This document shows positions 54,823 through 63,295 of a stretch of 64,000 bases of DNA, piece after piece. This DNA comes from JBFXCK01 sp050182275 (GTDB lineage: Bacteria > Pseudomonadota > Alphaproteobacteria > SHNJ01). Location of the stretch: the NCBI GenBank assembly GCA_050182275.1, contig JBFXCK010000003.1:62001-126000 (forward strand), written 5' to 3'. The position numbers were made by a program, and so were the translations under genes. Every line of letters starts with the position of its first letter. Position 1 is the first letter of the stretch. Below the pieces are notes generated by a model. It searched no databases, was not told the DNA's origin, and saw nothing but the letters and a program-made list of their open reading frames with translations.

Positions 54823-55581
54823 CTAGAAGGGCATCAATATATCCAACACTTGGCTGCCATAACGGGGCTGTTGCACATCGGTCAGCTGGCCGCGTCCGCC
54901 GTAAGCGATTCTGGCTTCCGCGATTTTTTCCGAACTGATGGTGTTGGTCGAATTGATGTCTTCGGGCCGCACGATGCCGGCGACTTTGATTTCACGCAAT
55001 TCGAAATTGACGCTGATTTCTTGGCGGCCGCTGATCACCAAATTGCCGTTCGGCAAAACTTGGGTCACGATAGCGGCGACATTGACCTTGATTTTTTCAT
55101 CGCGGTTAATTTTGCCGGTGCCTTCGTTTTTCAACTTAGACGCGGTATCCAACAACGAAGTCGGATCGATCGCATCGGGCAAAACTTTGCCTAACTCAGC
55201 TTCCAATCCTAACAGGCTGGAGGCCGAAGCGGTGTCGGTGTTGTTCCGTTCACGGCTGGTTTTATTTTGTAATTCGGCTTTATTATCGATGTCGATGACA
55301 ACAGTCAACAAATCGCCCACGCGGGAGGCGCGTTGATCTTTGAAGAAAGACCGTGAACCTGAACGCCACAAGGAATTTGGTTCGCGCACATTGGTCATGG
55401 CTTCAGGCATCGGCAGGGTAATCGGAATGTAGCCGGGGCGCTGCACCGGGTTTTCAATCGGGCTTAACGAAGGCTGTTCGCCGATGGCGGAAAGCCGGTC
55501 AAGGGCGCTGCAGCCGGTCAAGGCCAGAAGGGCGCCGATGCTGGCGATTTGCTTGAAAGAGCGGTTGATAAAAATAGGCAT
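54823..55581 (-). CDS. flgH: Flagellar L-ring lipoprotein FlgH
   Basis: Outer-membrane ring of the flagellar basal body. 252 residues. Lipobox LLALTGC (Cys about 24), and family motifs LWRSGSRSFFKDQRASRVGDLLTVVIDI (about 71-98), NGNLVISGRQEISVNFELREIKVAGIVRPEDI (about 178-209) and GRGQLTDVQQPRYGSQVLDILMPF at the C-terminus. Last gene of the flgF-flgG-flgA-flgH operon, 27 nt behind flgA. Confidence 0.96.
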   Translation of the reverse strand: MPIFINRSFKQIASIGALLALTGCSALDRLSAIGEQPSLSPIENPVQRPGYIPITLPMPEAMTNVREPNSLWRSGSRSFFKDQRASRVGDLLTVVIDIDNKAELQNKTSRERNNTDTASASSLLGLEAELGKVLPDAIDPTSLLDTASKLKNEGTGKINRDEKIKVNVAAIVTQVLPNGNLVISGRQEISVNFELREIKVAGIVRPEDINSTNTISSEKIAEARIAYGGRGQLTDVQQPRYGSQVLDILMPF

Positions 55582-55608
55582 GATATAAACCTTTCTGAAT
55601 ATCCTCGA

Positions 55609-56337
55609 CTAACGTTGCGCCAATTGTTGGGGGTTGGGGCCGACCCGCACTTCGTCGGTGCCGGTAATGGTTGCTTCAAAGCGGCGTTTGGATTGGGTGT
55701 TTTGCACCTTAATCACATCGCCTTCACCGCCATCTTGCAGCGCCATGACTTGCCCGGTCAAGCTGATGCCGGGGGCGGCGTAAGTGACGGTGATTAAACT
55801 ATTCTTGCGCACGAGGGTGGGCATTTTCACCATTTCGGCGCGCACTGGCTGTTCGGCGCTGATTGTACGCCGTGCGCTTTTGCCGATCAAGTCGGCTTTG
55901 CGGGTAATGATGCCGGCGCGTAAATTTTCGGCGCGCACCGTTTGCATTATTACGTCATCGGGATGAATTTCTTCATTAGCGGCGATCGCGCGCGCCAATA
56001 CCGGAATTTCCCGCGTTTCGTTGCGCACGCCGCTAATCGGTTGCTGCTGCGGGCCTTTGAAGGGATCGGTCCAAGTGACGCTGGCGGTGAAACGGGAAGA
56101 ACCGGCATCAACTTTCAGGCGGCTTACTTCCACCGTGTTGCGGCTTAAGGGGCTGATCGGCGGAAGAATCCGCATGTCCAATTGCAGCCGGCTAAATTCA
56201 CTGCCGCCGCTGCGGTGGTAGGACCGGCTAATAGCTTCCTCGATTTCGGCTTGGCTTAAAACAGCCGCACCCCAGGCCGGCGCGGCAAAAGCCGCAAGGC
56301 ATAAAGCAAGAAAAGCAAAACATTTAATATGGCGCAT
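55609..56337 (-). CDS. flgA: Flagellar P-ring assembly chaperone FlgA
   Basis: Periplasmic chaperone that helps FlgI polymerise into the P ring. 242 residues, signal peptide MRHIKCFAFLALCLAAFAAPAWG, and a C-terminal SAF-type domain (VLARAIAANEEIHPDDVIMQTVRAENLRAGIITRKADLIGKSARRTISAEQPVRAEMV, about 111-168). It ends with RRFEATITGTDEVRVGP, as in the family. It lies between flgG and flgH, the normal alphaproteobacterial order. Confidence 0.94.
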   Translation of the reverse strand: MRHIKCFAFLALCLAAFAAPAWGAAVLSQAEIEEAISRSYHRSGGSEFSRLQLDMRILPPISPLSRNTVEVSRLKVDAGSSRFTASVTWTDPFKGPQQQPISGVRNETREIPVLARAIAANEEIHPDDVIMQTVRAENLRAGIITRKADLIGKSARRTISAEQPVRAEMVKMPTLVRKNSLITVTYAAPGISLTGQVMALQDGGEGDVIKVQNTQSKRRFEATITGTDEVRVGPNPQQLAQR

Positions 56338-56359
56338 GATTATCCCCTTTTATCTAATC

Positions 56360-57145
56360 CTATCTAATCTGCGTAACGGTGCTCATCATCTGATCGCTGG
56401 TTTCAATAACCTTTGAATTCATTTCATAAGCGCGTTGCGCGGTGATCAAATCGGTGATTTCTTGCACAATGTTCACGTTCGATGTTTCCAAGAAACCTTG
56501 GCGTACGCTGCCAAAACCGGTCGAGGCCGGCACGCCGGTGGTCGGCGATCCGGAAGCGGCGGTTTCGGTGAACAGATTATCCCCAATCGATTGCAAGCCG
56601 GCTTCGTTCGGGAAATTGGCCAATTCAAGCTGGCCCACATTCTGTTGCGCGGTTTGGCCCGGAACAGTTATCAGTACCTGACCGCTTTCATTGATGGTGA
56701 TGTCGATCGCATCATTCGGCACGGTGATGCCGGGCACAATTTGGTGGCCGTCTTGATTCACAATCACGCCATTCGGGCTTAATTGGAAAGAGCCGGCGCG
56801 GCTATAGGCTTTGCTGCCGTCGGGCAAGGTGACTTGGAAAAAGCCGCGGCCGCTTAAGGCAACGTCCAGTTTATTGCCGGTATTGACCAGATTGCCTTGT
56901 TCAAACAAGCGGTTGACGGCGGCGGTGTGCACGCCTAAACCGATTTGCACGCCCGAAGGCACGATACCGCCTTGATCGGTCGCATCGGATCCAACGCGGC
57001 GCTCGTTTTGATACAATAAATCCTGAAATTCAGCCCGCTGGCGTTTGAAGCCGGTGGTGTTGATGTTGGCGATGTTGTTGGAAATGACTTCAACATTGGT
57101 TTGCTGAGCCATCATCCCGGTCGCCGCAATATTCATAGCACGCAT
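56360..57145 (-). CDS. flgG: Flagellar distal rod protein FlgG
   Basis: 261 residues, the standard length. N-terminal rod motif MRAMNIAATGMMAQQTNVEVISNNIANINTTGFKRQRAEFQDLLYQ, then the domain with GNLVNTGNKLDVALSGRGFFQV and the C-terminal SNVNIVQEITDLITAQRAYEMNSKVIETSDQMM helix. It is exported by the flagellar type III apparatus, so it has no signal peptide. It lies 23 nt after flgF. Confidence 0.97.
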   Translation of the reverse strand: MRAMNIAATGMMAQQTNVEVISNNIANINTTGFKRQRAEFQDLLYQNERRVGSDATDQGGIVPSGVQIGLGVHTAAVNRLFEQGNLVNTGNKLDVALSGRGFFQVTLPDGSKAYSRAGSFQLSPNGVIVNQDGHQIVPGITVPNDAIDITINESGQVLITVPGQTAQQNVGQLELANFPNEAGLQSIGDNLFTETAASGSPTTGVPASTGFGSVRQGFLETSNVNIVQEITDLITAQRAYEMNSKVIETSDQMMSTVTQIR

Positions 57146-57168
57146 AGTTCTCTCCTTTTTAATCTATC

Positions 57169-57912
57169 CTACTGGTTAAGTTGGCCGAGCCGGCGGATGG
57201 TTTGCCGCACCCGCTCGTCTTCCCGGTCAAGTAATTTCTGACTGGCTTCATAAGCGCGCGAAAGCTCCATCATCTTGGTCATTTCGACTACGCTTTTTAC
57301 ATTTGATTCTTCCAGCATGCCTTGCGTCATCTCGGCGTTTTTGGATTGCTTGGGCGCATTGGCGTCGGCCAGTTTCGGCGGCAGCACGAATAAAGCGCCG
57401 CTTTCACGTTCCAAAACTTGCGGGTTATCAAAAGTCACTACCCCGACCTTGCCTACTTTGCCTTGCTCGGTTGATACCGTGCCGTCGCGAGTGATGGTGA
57501 TTTGTTGCGCATCGGTCGGCACCAAAAGCGGCGTATTGCTCGATGATAAAAGCGCATCCCCGTTCGGCGTTATGATTTGGCCATTGGCATCCAGCTTGAA
57601 ATGGCCCGACCGGGTATAGCGGTTGCCATTGGGGCCGGCGACGGCGAAATATCCTTCGCCATTAATAGCGATATCAAGCGGGGCGCCGGTGCGGGTCATG
57701 CCGCCTTGAGTAAAGTCGGTCGCCAAGCCCATATCCTGCACAAAAGAAATCTTGTTCCCGTTTGGCAAGTAAACGGGGAACTCTTTCATCATAATGCTTT
57801 CCACCTTAAAGCCGGGGGTCGAGGCGTTGGCGATATTATTCGCCACCACATCCAGCTGGCGGTGCAGCGCCATTTGGCGCGAAAGAGCGATATAGTTAAT
57901 ACTGTCAGCCAT
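57169..57912 (-). CDS. flgF: Flagellar proximal rod protein FlgF
   Basis: 247 residues from the ATG at 57912 (MADSINYIALSRQMALHRQLDVVANNIANASTPGFK); an upstream extension of 25 codons has no family match. The central APLDIAINGEGYFAVAGPNGNRYTRSGHFKLDANG and C-terminal SNVKSVVEMTKMMELSRAYEASQKLL motifs are intact. First gene of the flgFGAH operon, with a sigma-54 promoter about 60 nt upstream. Confidence 0.96.
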   Translation of the reverse strand: MADSINYIALSRQMALHRQLDVVANNIANASTPGFKVESIMMKEFPVYLPNGNKISFVQDMGLATDFTQGGMTRTGAPLDIAINGEGYFAVAGPNGNRYTRSGHFKLDANGQIITPNGDALLSSSNTPLLVPTDAQQITITRDGTVSTEQGKVGKVGVVTFDNPQVLERESGALFVLPPKLADANAPKQSKNAEMTQGMLEESNVKSVVEMTKMMELSRAYEASQKLLDREDERVRQTIRRLGQLNQ

Positions 57913-57972
57913 GATGGCTAGTCTCCACTCCCTAAACTTAATTCCCACCGGACATAATCCGGCCCATCCCTG

Positions 57973-57992
57973 CCTTGCAGGGGGCATGCCAA
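57973..57992 (-). promoter_or_regulatory. Sigma-54 promoter of flgFGAH
   Basis: On the minus strand TTGGCATGCCCCCTGCAAGG: GG and GC of the -24/-12 boxes are exactly 10 nt apart. It suggests a late flagellar gene controlled by RpoN with an FlbD-like activator, as in Caulobacter. Confidence 0.75.
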
Positions 57993-58248
57993 GTTAAATC
58001 CCAGATAAATCAACTAGATAGAATGAATTTTACGATTATTCTCTTAAACAGACGGGCAATTTTTGCCCGAATGTCAAAAAGAGTGCGATTTTGGCCCAAA
58101 GCCACAGTGAAAAGGCGGCAATGGAATAGCTTTTAACGTTTTGCAAGGATTTGTTAACCGAAATGCGTTAACTTTTAACTGTGCCCGTCTGCCCTTAAAT
58201 GGCTGACGGTCTTTTGGCGCGATCTTCCGTTTCAATAAAGGTGATGTA

Positions 58249-58812
58249 ATGACAGCTGCAAAAGAAGAAAAAAAAGAAGAGAAAGAAGAAAAAGAAGAGG
58301 GCGAAGAAAAACCCGCCGGCGATGACGCCGAGGGCGGTAAGAAGAAAAAATTAGACGCCAAAAAATTAGTGCTCTTTATCGTTTTGCCGGTATTTTTGCT
58401 GGCGGCGGCCGGCGGCGGCGGATATTATTTCTTTGTTGCTAAGAAGAGCGGTGAGGAAGCGGCCGAAGGCGGCGAACATGCCGAAGAAGCCAAGCCGAAT
58501 GAAAATGCGGTGTTTTTCGATGTGCCCGATATTATCGTGAATTTAAGCAACGCTTCGGGCAAGCGGAATACGTTTTTAAAGCTTTCGGTCAGTTTGGAAG
58601 TGGAAAGCCAGGCCGATGTGGCGGTCTTGGAAAAATTAAGCCCGCGCATTGTCGATAAATTCCAGGTATATTTGCGCGGCTTGCAGGTAGAAGATTTACA
58701 AGGTAACGCCGGCGTTTACCGTTTGCGCGAAGAATTGCTGGAACGCGTGCAATTAGCGGTAAAACCGGTTAAAGTGCATGGTGTCTATTTCAAAGAACTG
58801 CTAATTCAATAG
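58249..58812 (+). CDS. fliL: Flagellar basal body-associated protein FliL
   Basis: Single-pass membrane protein next to the stator and motor, 187 residues. A Lys/Glu-rich cytoplasmic N-terminus (about 1-40) is followed by the membrane segment (about 42-62, LVLFIVLPVFLLAAAGGGGYYFF). The periplasmic FliL domain contains VFFDVPDIIVNLSNASGKRNTFLKLSVSLEVE and ends VKVHGVYFKELLIQ. It opens the fliL-fliM-DUF6468-motE operon, divergent from flgF. Confidence 0.93.
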   Translation: MTAAKEEKKEEKEEKEEGEEKPAGDDAEGGKKKKLDAKKLVLFIVLPVFLLAAAGGGGYYFFVAKKSGEEAAEGGEHAEEAKPNENAVFFDVPDIIVNLSNASGKRNTFLKLSVSLEVESQADVAVLEKLSPRIVDKFQVYLRGLQVEDLQGNAGVYRLREELLERVQLAVKPVKVHGVYFKELLIQ

Positions 58813-58821
58813 AAGGAAACG

Positions 58822-59889
58822 ATGGCCGATACCGAAACCCCTCCGCCAGCGGCAGCACCGGCCGAAGAACCAAAGCCGGGTGACCCGAATTGGAACGACA
58901 CCGTCGGCATGAACGATGCCGCTGCGGCGCGCGTTTTAAATCAGGAAGAAATCGACTCGTTATTGGGTTTTGATGAAACCGCCGCCGCTACCGGCCCCGC
59001 TTCGGGCATTCAGGCGATTATCAATAGCGGGCTGGTATCTTACGAACGTTTGCCGATGCTCGAGGTCGTCTTCGACCGTTTGGTGCGCGTAATGTCGACC
59101 TCTTTGCGTAACTTGACCTCGGAAAACGTTGAAGTTTCGCTCGATAACATTACCTCGATCCGCTTTGGCGATTATTTGAATTCCATTCCCTTGCCCGCCA
59201 TGCTGGCCGTATTCAAAGCCGATGAATGGGATAATTACGGATTATTGACGATCGATTCGGCGCTGATCTATTCAATCGTTGACGTGCTTTTAGGCGGACG
59301 CCGCGGTACGTCGGCCATGCGCATCGAAGGCCGCCCCTATACCACCATCGAGCGCAACCTGGTCGAGCGCATGGTGAATGTGGTGCTGGCCGATCTCACG
59401 GCCGCGTTCGAGCCCGTTAGCCCCGTTACTTTCCGCCAAGAGCGCCTGGAAACCAATCCGCGCTTTGCCACCATCGCCCGCCCGGCCAACGCCGCCGTAT
59501 TAGCGCGTTTGCGCGTTGACATGGATGACCGTGGCGGCAGGCTGGAATTGTTGATTCCTTACGCCACTTTAGAGCCGGTGCGCGATCAACTCTTGCAAAT
59601 GTTCATGGGGGAAAAATTCGGCCGCGATACGATTTGGGAAACCCACTTGGCCAACGAAATGTGGCAAACCGACGTGCCTTTAAACGCGGTGCTGGATGAA
59701 GTGCCGGCCACCTTGGCCGAAGTCTTGAATTGGAAGGTCGGCAGCCAATTATTGCTGGATGCCAGCCCCAATTCCATCATCGAAATGCGCTGCGGCGAAG
59801 TAACCATGTTCAGCGGCCGGATGGGCCGCCGCGGACAAAACATTGCAGTTCAGATCGAAGAACGGCATATTAACGCTGCCGAAGATTAA
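58822..59889 (+). CDS. fliM: Flagellar motor switch protein FliM
   Basis: 355 residues. C-ring subunit that binds phospho-CheY and sets rotation. The CheY-binding motif is NQEEIDSLLGFDE (about 38-50), followed by the CheC-like middle domain (RLPMLEVVFDRLVRVMSTSLRNLTSENVEV, about 76-105) and the SpoA domain at the C-terminus (LNWKVGSQLLLDASPNSIIEMRCGEVTMFSGRMGRRG). It has an Ala/Pro-rich N-terminal extension before the CheY motif. Starts 9 nt after fliL. Confidence 0.97.
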   Translation: MADTETPPPAAAPAEEPKPGDPNWNDTVGMNDAAAARVLNQEEIDSLLGFDETAAATGPASGIQAIINSGLVSYERLPMLEVVFDRLVRVMSTSLRNLTSENVEVSLDNITSIRFGDYLNSIPLPAMLAVFKADEWDNYGLLTIDSALIYSIVDVLLGGRRGTSAMRIEGRPYTTIERNLVERMVNVVLADLTAAFEPVSPVTFRQERLETNPRFATIARPANAAVLARLRVDMDDRGGRLELLIPYATLEPVRDQLLQMFMGEKFGRDTIWETHLANEMWQTDVPLNAVLDEVPATLAEVLNWKVGSQLLLDASPNSIIEMRCGEVTMFSGRMGRRGQNIAVQIEERHINAAED

Positions 59890-59925
59890 TCCCCCTAACG
59901 GGGAGGAAGGTATAGAGTAACCGCG

Positions 59926-60363
59926 ATGACGAATTCGCTGCTTTCTCTGGGTCTGGACATTATTATCGCCATCTTATTGGCGGCAACCATCTTCTATGCC
60001 TATGTGTTGAATAAAAAACTAACCATCCTGCGCGGCAGCCGCGAGGAATTGCGGGCTCTCTTGCAGCAATTCGTCGAGGCTTCGGCCCGCGCCGAAGCAA
60101 GCGTTAAGGGCATGAAGGCGACCGCCGATAGCACCGGCAAGGCCTTGCAAGAAATTATGGATCGCGGCCAAATTCTGCGCGATGAAATGTCGTTCATGCT
60201 GGAACGCGGCGACCGCCTTAGCAGCGAATTGGCTTCCTCCATCAGCGGCGGTTTGCCGAAAGTGCGCCGCGATATTACTATAGCCGAACCGGAAGAAGAA
60301 AAACCCTTCGAGCGGGCGGAGGCGGAAAATGAAATTTTGCGCGCTTTGAAAGGATTACGCTAA
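59926..60363 (+). CDS. DUF6468 flagellar-operon protein
   Basis: 145 residues, one N-terminal membrane segment (about 5-27) and a cytoplasmic coiled coil (KKLTILRGSREELRALLQQFVEASARAEASVKGMKATA). The C-terminus ends with ENEILRALKGLR. Proteins of this kind are regularly found between fliM and motE in Alphaproteobacteria. The function is not known to me; a motor-associated role is inferred from position. Confidence 0.8.
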   Translation: MTNSLLSLGLDIIIAILLAATIFYAYVLNKKLTILRGSREELRALLQQFVEASARAEASVKGMKATADSTGKALQEIMDRGQILRDEMSFMLERGDRLSSELASSISGGLPKVRRDITIAEPEEEKPFERAEAENEILRALKGLR

Positions 60364-60366
60364 ATC

Positions 60367-61122
60367 ATGAATCTGCGCTTGCTGCCTTTCTTGATTATAG
60401 TGTGCGCCCTGGTCTTGGGCCTGCGCATCAATATGATTTATGCCGCCAGCCAGGAAATCGGCAAGGAAGCCGATAAGGCGAAAACCGAAGCCGCAGCCGC
60501 AGCGCCAAAAGACGGCGAAAAGAAAGAGGCCAAAGCCGAAGATAAAAAATCCGAAGAAGCCAAAGACGGCAAAGAAGAAGCCAAGCCCGCCGCCGCCAAA
60601 AAACCCGAAGAGCATGACCCGGTTTTATTCACCGATTCTGAAATCGATGTGTTGCAATCTTTAGCTGCGCGGCGCGAGGAGTTGAATAAGCGCGAAGAGC
60701 AAATTCAGCAAAAAGAAAGCCTCCTTCAAGTCGCCGAGGAGCGCTTACAGCAGAAAATGAGTGAAATGAAAACCCTGCAGCAGGAAATGGAAACCGCGCG
60801 CGTCGATATCGAGCGCCTGGTCAAGCAAGCCCGCAGCGAGGAAAATGAGCGCATCAAAACCCTGATCAAGACTTATGAAAATATGAAACCAAAAGACGCG
60901 GCGCGGATTTTCGATCAACTGGAAATGCCGGTCTTGCTGGATATTATCGGCGGCATGAAGGAAGCCAAAATTTCCCCCATCTTGGCGGCGATGGATGCCG
61001 GCAAAGCCAAAAGCGTCACCATGGAATTGGCCAAGAAAAAAGAAATTCCCGCTTTCGCCGCCAGTATTCCTAACACTCCCGACGCGCCCGCCGGCAAGGC
61101 CGCGCCCAAAGCCAAGCAGTAA
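60367..61122 (+). CDS. motE: MotE-family flagellar protein
   Basis: 251 residues. Signal-anchor segment (about 6-24), a long Ala/Glu/Lys-rich charged linker (about 27-90), a coiled coil (about 97-160) and the C-terminal MgtE-N-like domain YENMKPKDAARIFDQLEMPVLLDIIGGMKEAKISPILAAMDAGKAKSVTMEL (about 176-226). In rhizobia MotE is the chaperone of the motor protein MotC; here the same role is an inference. It overlaps nothing and closes the fliL operon. Confidence 0.88.
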   Translation: MNLRLLPFLIIVCALVLGLRINMIYAASQEIGKEADKAKTEAAAAAPKDGEKKEAKAEDKKSEEAKDGKEEAKPAAAKKPEEHDPVLFTDSEIDVLQSLAARREELNKREEQIQQKESLLQVAEERLQQKMSEMKTLQQEMETARVDIERLVKQARSEENERIKTLIKTYENMKPKDAARIFDQLEMPVLLDIIGGMKEAKISPILAAMDAGKAKSVTMELAKKKEIPAFAASIPNTPDAPAGKAAPKAKQ

Positions 61123-61183
61123 ATTAATATAAATATTGCCAGTCAGGCCGTTTCACGGCCCGGTTTCCGAACATTCCTTGAGT

Positions 61184-61198
61184 ACAAATAATATTTGT
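61184..61198. promoter_or_regulatory. AT-rich palindrome upstream of the 178-aa gene
   Basis: ACAAATA-A-TATTTGT, arms of 7 bp, followed by a further 40 nt of A/T only. A related ATATTTGTATAT sequence lies in the AT tract at 63186-63197. Confidence 0.4.
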
Positions 61199-61303
61199 AT
61201 ATTTATCAATATATATAAATATTTTAACTATCTCTTAACCCCTCCACGCTAATGTCCCTTTATTGTTTAGGGAAACACACATTTAACGGAGTGGGGAAGG
61301 TAA

Positions 61304-61840
61304 ATGACCAGCGATAATTCAGGGGAGAAGGGCTTGCCGCCAATGGAGCCCGGGGAGGAAAAACTTTACGGCGAATATGCCTTGTCTTTCGAACAGCATA
61401 TGGCCGAAGGGCAATTGCCCTATCACCAGCAGCTAAAACGGGCGCGCTTTATGGTGGCGTTTTACCGGCAGGAAATCGGCGAATGGGTGCAGCGCTATAG
61501 ATTATGGCTGAGAGACGCCGCCTACCGCCAGGCCAATGGCGAGGTGGTGGCCAGAACCCATATCGGCTTTCAAACCAAGCTTCGGCGCGCCTGGAAACTT
61601 TACCGCCTGGCGCAAAAACTGGTGGGCGATCTCGAACAGCGGCGTCAAATGCGCTTGGATTTGCAACATAATCCTAGGCCTACCAACCCTTACGGCCGGG
61701 CCGACTGGGCCAATATGGATGAAAAGCAGCTTTATGAATATCTCGAGCTGCGTTATGGGATTGGGTATGCCCTCCAAGTCATGGAGGAATTCCGCAAAGC
61801 CCGCGCGCGCAACGCCTACCGGCCAAAAAGGGTGGCCTGA
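61304..61840 (+). CDS. Hypothetical protein, 178 aa
   Basis: Unrecognised. Soluble, helical and rich in Arg, Gln and aromatic residues (MVAFYRQEIGEWVQRYRLWLRDAAYRQANGE, about 50-80), with DEKQLYEYLELRYGIGYALQVMEEFRKAR near the C-terminus. Ribosome binding site GGGGAAGG about 7 nt upstream. It is separated from motE by an AT-rich regulatory region, so it is probably an independent unit. Confidence 0.6.
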   Translation: MTSDNSGEKGLPPMEPGEEKLYGEYALSFEQHMAEGQLPYHQQLKRARFMVAFYRQEIGEWVQRYRLWLRDAAYRQANGEVVARTHIGFQTKLRRAWKLYRLAQKLVGDLEQRRQMRLDLQHNPRPTNPYGRADWANMDEKQLYEYLELRYGIGYALQVMEEFRKARARNAYRPKRVA

Positions 61841-61846
61841 AAAAGA

Positions 61847-61882
61847 GTGGTGGGGTATTAGAGCGGGGAAATACCCCACCAC
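61847..61882 (-). terminator. Terminator of the RTX-repeat gene
   Basis: GTGGTGGGGTATT pairs perfectly with AATACCCCACCAC (13 bp). On the minus strand it is followed by TCTTTTTC, so it ends the RTX gene. Confidence 0.8.
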
Positions 61883-61909
61883 AACATCAGTAAGGGAAGT
61901 TGATACATT

Positions 61910-63076
61910 TCACCCGACTACAAAATCGCTTAAAGCAAGCGCGCCGCCGGAGACGTGGGCATTAGCCAAAGGCGCCGCCACGGAAGTTCCGCCGCTGCCG
62001 TCTAAATCGACCATCACGCGCGTACTACCGTCGGTATTTTGGGTGAAAGAAACATATTGGCTAAGATTGCCGTTGTAATTGATCAAATTGCTAAGCTGAA
62101 TGCGGTCGATTCCAACTTGAAAATCCATGATGGTGTCAATCCCGCTGCCAAGATCGCCCACGAGATAGCGGAAAACATCCGCCCCTTCGCCGCCATATAA
62201 AATATCGGTCCCACGGCCGCCGATAATTTCATCATTACCCGCGCCGCCATAGATAATGTCGTTGCCGTCATTGCCATTAATATAATCATTGCCATCCTCT
62301 CCATAGAGAAGATCATTGCCTCTGCCGCCGGTAATGGCATCATCGTCCCCGCGGCCATAGATAGTATCATTGCCGTCGCCGCCATTGAGAGAATCGTCAA
62401 CAATTCCACCTACGATATAATCATTGCCCGCGCCGCCAAAAATATTATTGCCGGCATTGCCGCCAAGAATGCGGTCATCGCCGCCGCCGCCATCGATTAT
62501 GCCAAGGTTATTACCCAGAACGACAATATAATCATTGCCATCAATGCCGGTGCCGCCATTCATGGCGGCACTGCTGGGGCCATCGCCCCAGATGCTGAAT
62601 TGCATGCCGTTGATGGTCAGGCTTCCGGCAATAATCCGGTCGGCGCCGGAGCCGCCCTCAATAAGAGCGTTGTATTGCTGGCTATAAATTACATCATTGT
62701 CATTGCCGCCGAATAAAAGACCCCCGCCAGTGCCAGCGTATAAAATATCGTTGCCGTTACCGCCATATACAACCGCTGTCATATCGCTGCCGTAAATAAC
62801 GTCATCACCATCACCGGCGTCAAACGCCCAATCTTGATAAAGCCCCCGTTCCGGAATTTGAGAATAATCAAATCCGATCTGGGCGGCGTGGGCGGTGGTG
62901 GGCAGGAAAACGGTGTCATTACCCGCCCCGGCATTATACCAATCACCGGTGAAGTTAGCGGCGGTGACAACGGCGAAATTCACATAATCAGCGCCTGCGG
63001 TAAAGCGGAAGCTTAAAGCGGGTTCATGTTTAATATCGTCGAGATCCATGAACAAAGAATCGGGTTTGGGGGGCAT
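61910..63076 (-). CDS. RTX (haemolysin-type calcium-binding repeat) secreted protein
   Basis: 388 residues. From about residue 75 to 300 it carries many GGxGNDxxx nonapeptides (GGNGNDILY, GGAGNDYIV, GGDGNDTIY, GGRGNDLLY, GGAGNDEII, GGEGADVF) that bind Ca2+ and fold as a beta roll after export. The C-terminal ~85 residues (FRYLVGDLGSGIDTIMDFQVGIDRIQLSNL...ALALSDFVVG) match the uncleaved type I secretion signal with its short hydrophobic end. There is no catalytic domain, so it is probably a surface or matrix protein. No type I exporter is in the window. AAGGAG precedes the ATG. Confidence 0.9.
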   Translation of the reverse strand: MPPKPDSLFMDLDDIKHEPALSFRFTAGADYVNFAVVTAANFTGDWYNAGAGNDTVFLPTTAHAAQIGFDYSQIPERGLYQDWAFDAGDGDDVIYGSDMTAVVYGGNGNDILYAGTGGGLLFGGNDNDVIYSQQYNALIEGGSGADRIIAGSLTINGMQFSIWGDGPSSAAMNGGTGIDGNDYIVVLGNNLGIIDGGGGDDRILGGNAGNNIFGGAGNDYIVGGIVDDSLNGGDGNDTIYGRGDDDAITGGRGNDLLYGEDGNDYINGNDGNDIIYGGAGNDEIIGGRGTDILYGGEGADVFRYLVGDLGSGIDTIMDFQVGIDRIQLSNLINYNGNLSQYVSFTQNTDGSTRVMVDLDGSGGTSVAAPLANAHVSGGALALSDFVVG

Positions 63077-63295
63077 GGAAAATCTCCTTGCGGTGGAATT
63101 CTCCGGAATTATTAAGAAAAAACTCCTCTAAAGGCAAGAAGAAAAGCAAAATTTTAATTATACACGCCATAATTTATAATAAAAATATTTGTATATAGCC
63201 ATATCGGCAACATAGCGTTAACCATATATAAATATTATTTATATATTTATTAATATATACAATTTATATTTATATATAAAGACGGGAGAAATCCA
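63077..63295. other. Divergent AT-rich region between the RTX gene and the pilin-like gene
   Basis: Roughly 100 nt (63165-63280) almost free of G and C with many TATATA-type tracts, unlike the GC-richer surroundings. It must hold the promoters of both genes. No fixed hexamer assignment is possible in such a sequence. Confidence 0.45.

Noticed and set aside
58118..58140. Second sigma-54 site for fliL (CGGCAATGGAATAGC)
   Set aside because: GG and GC are 10 nt apart, but the rest of both boxes is far from consensus, so a chance match is likely.
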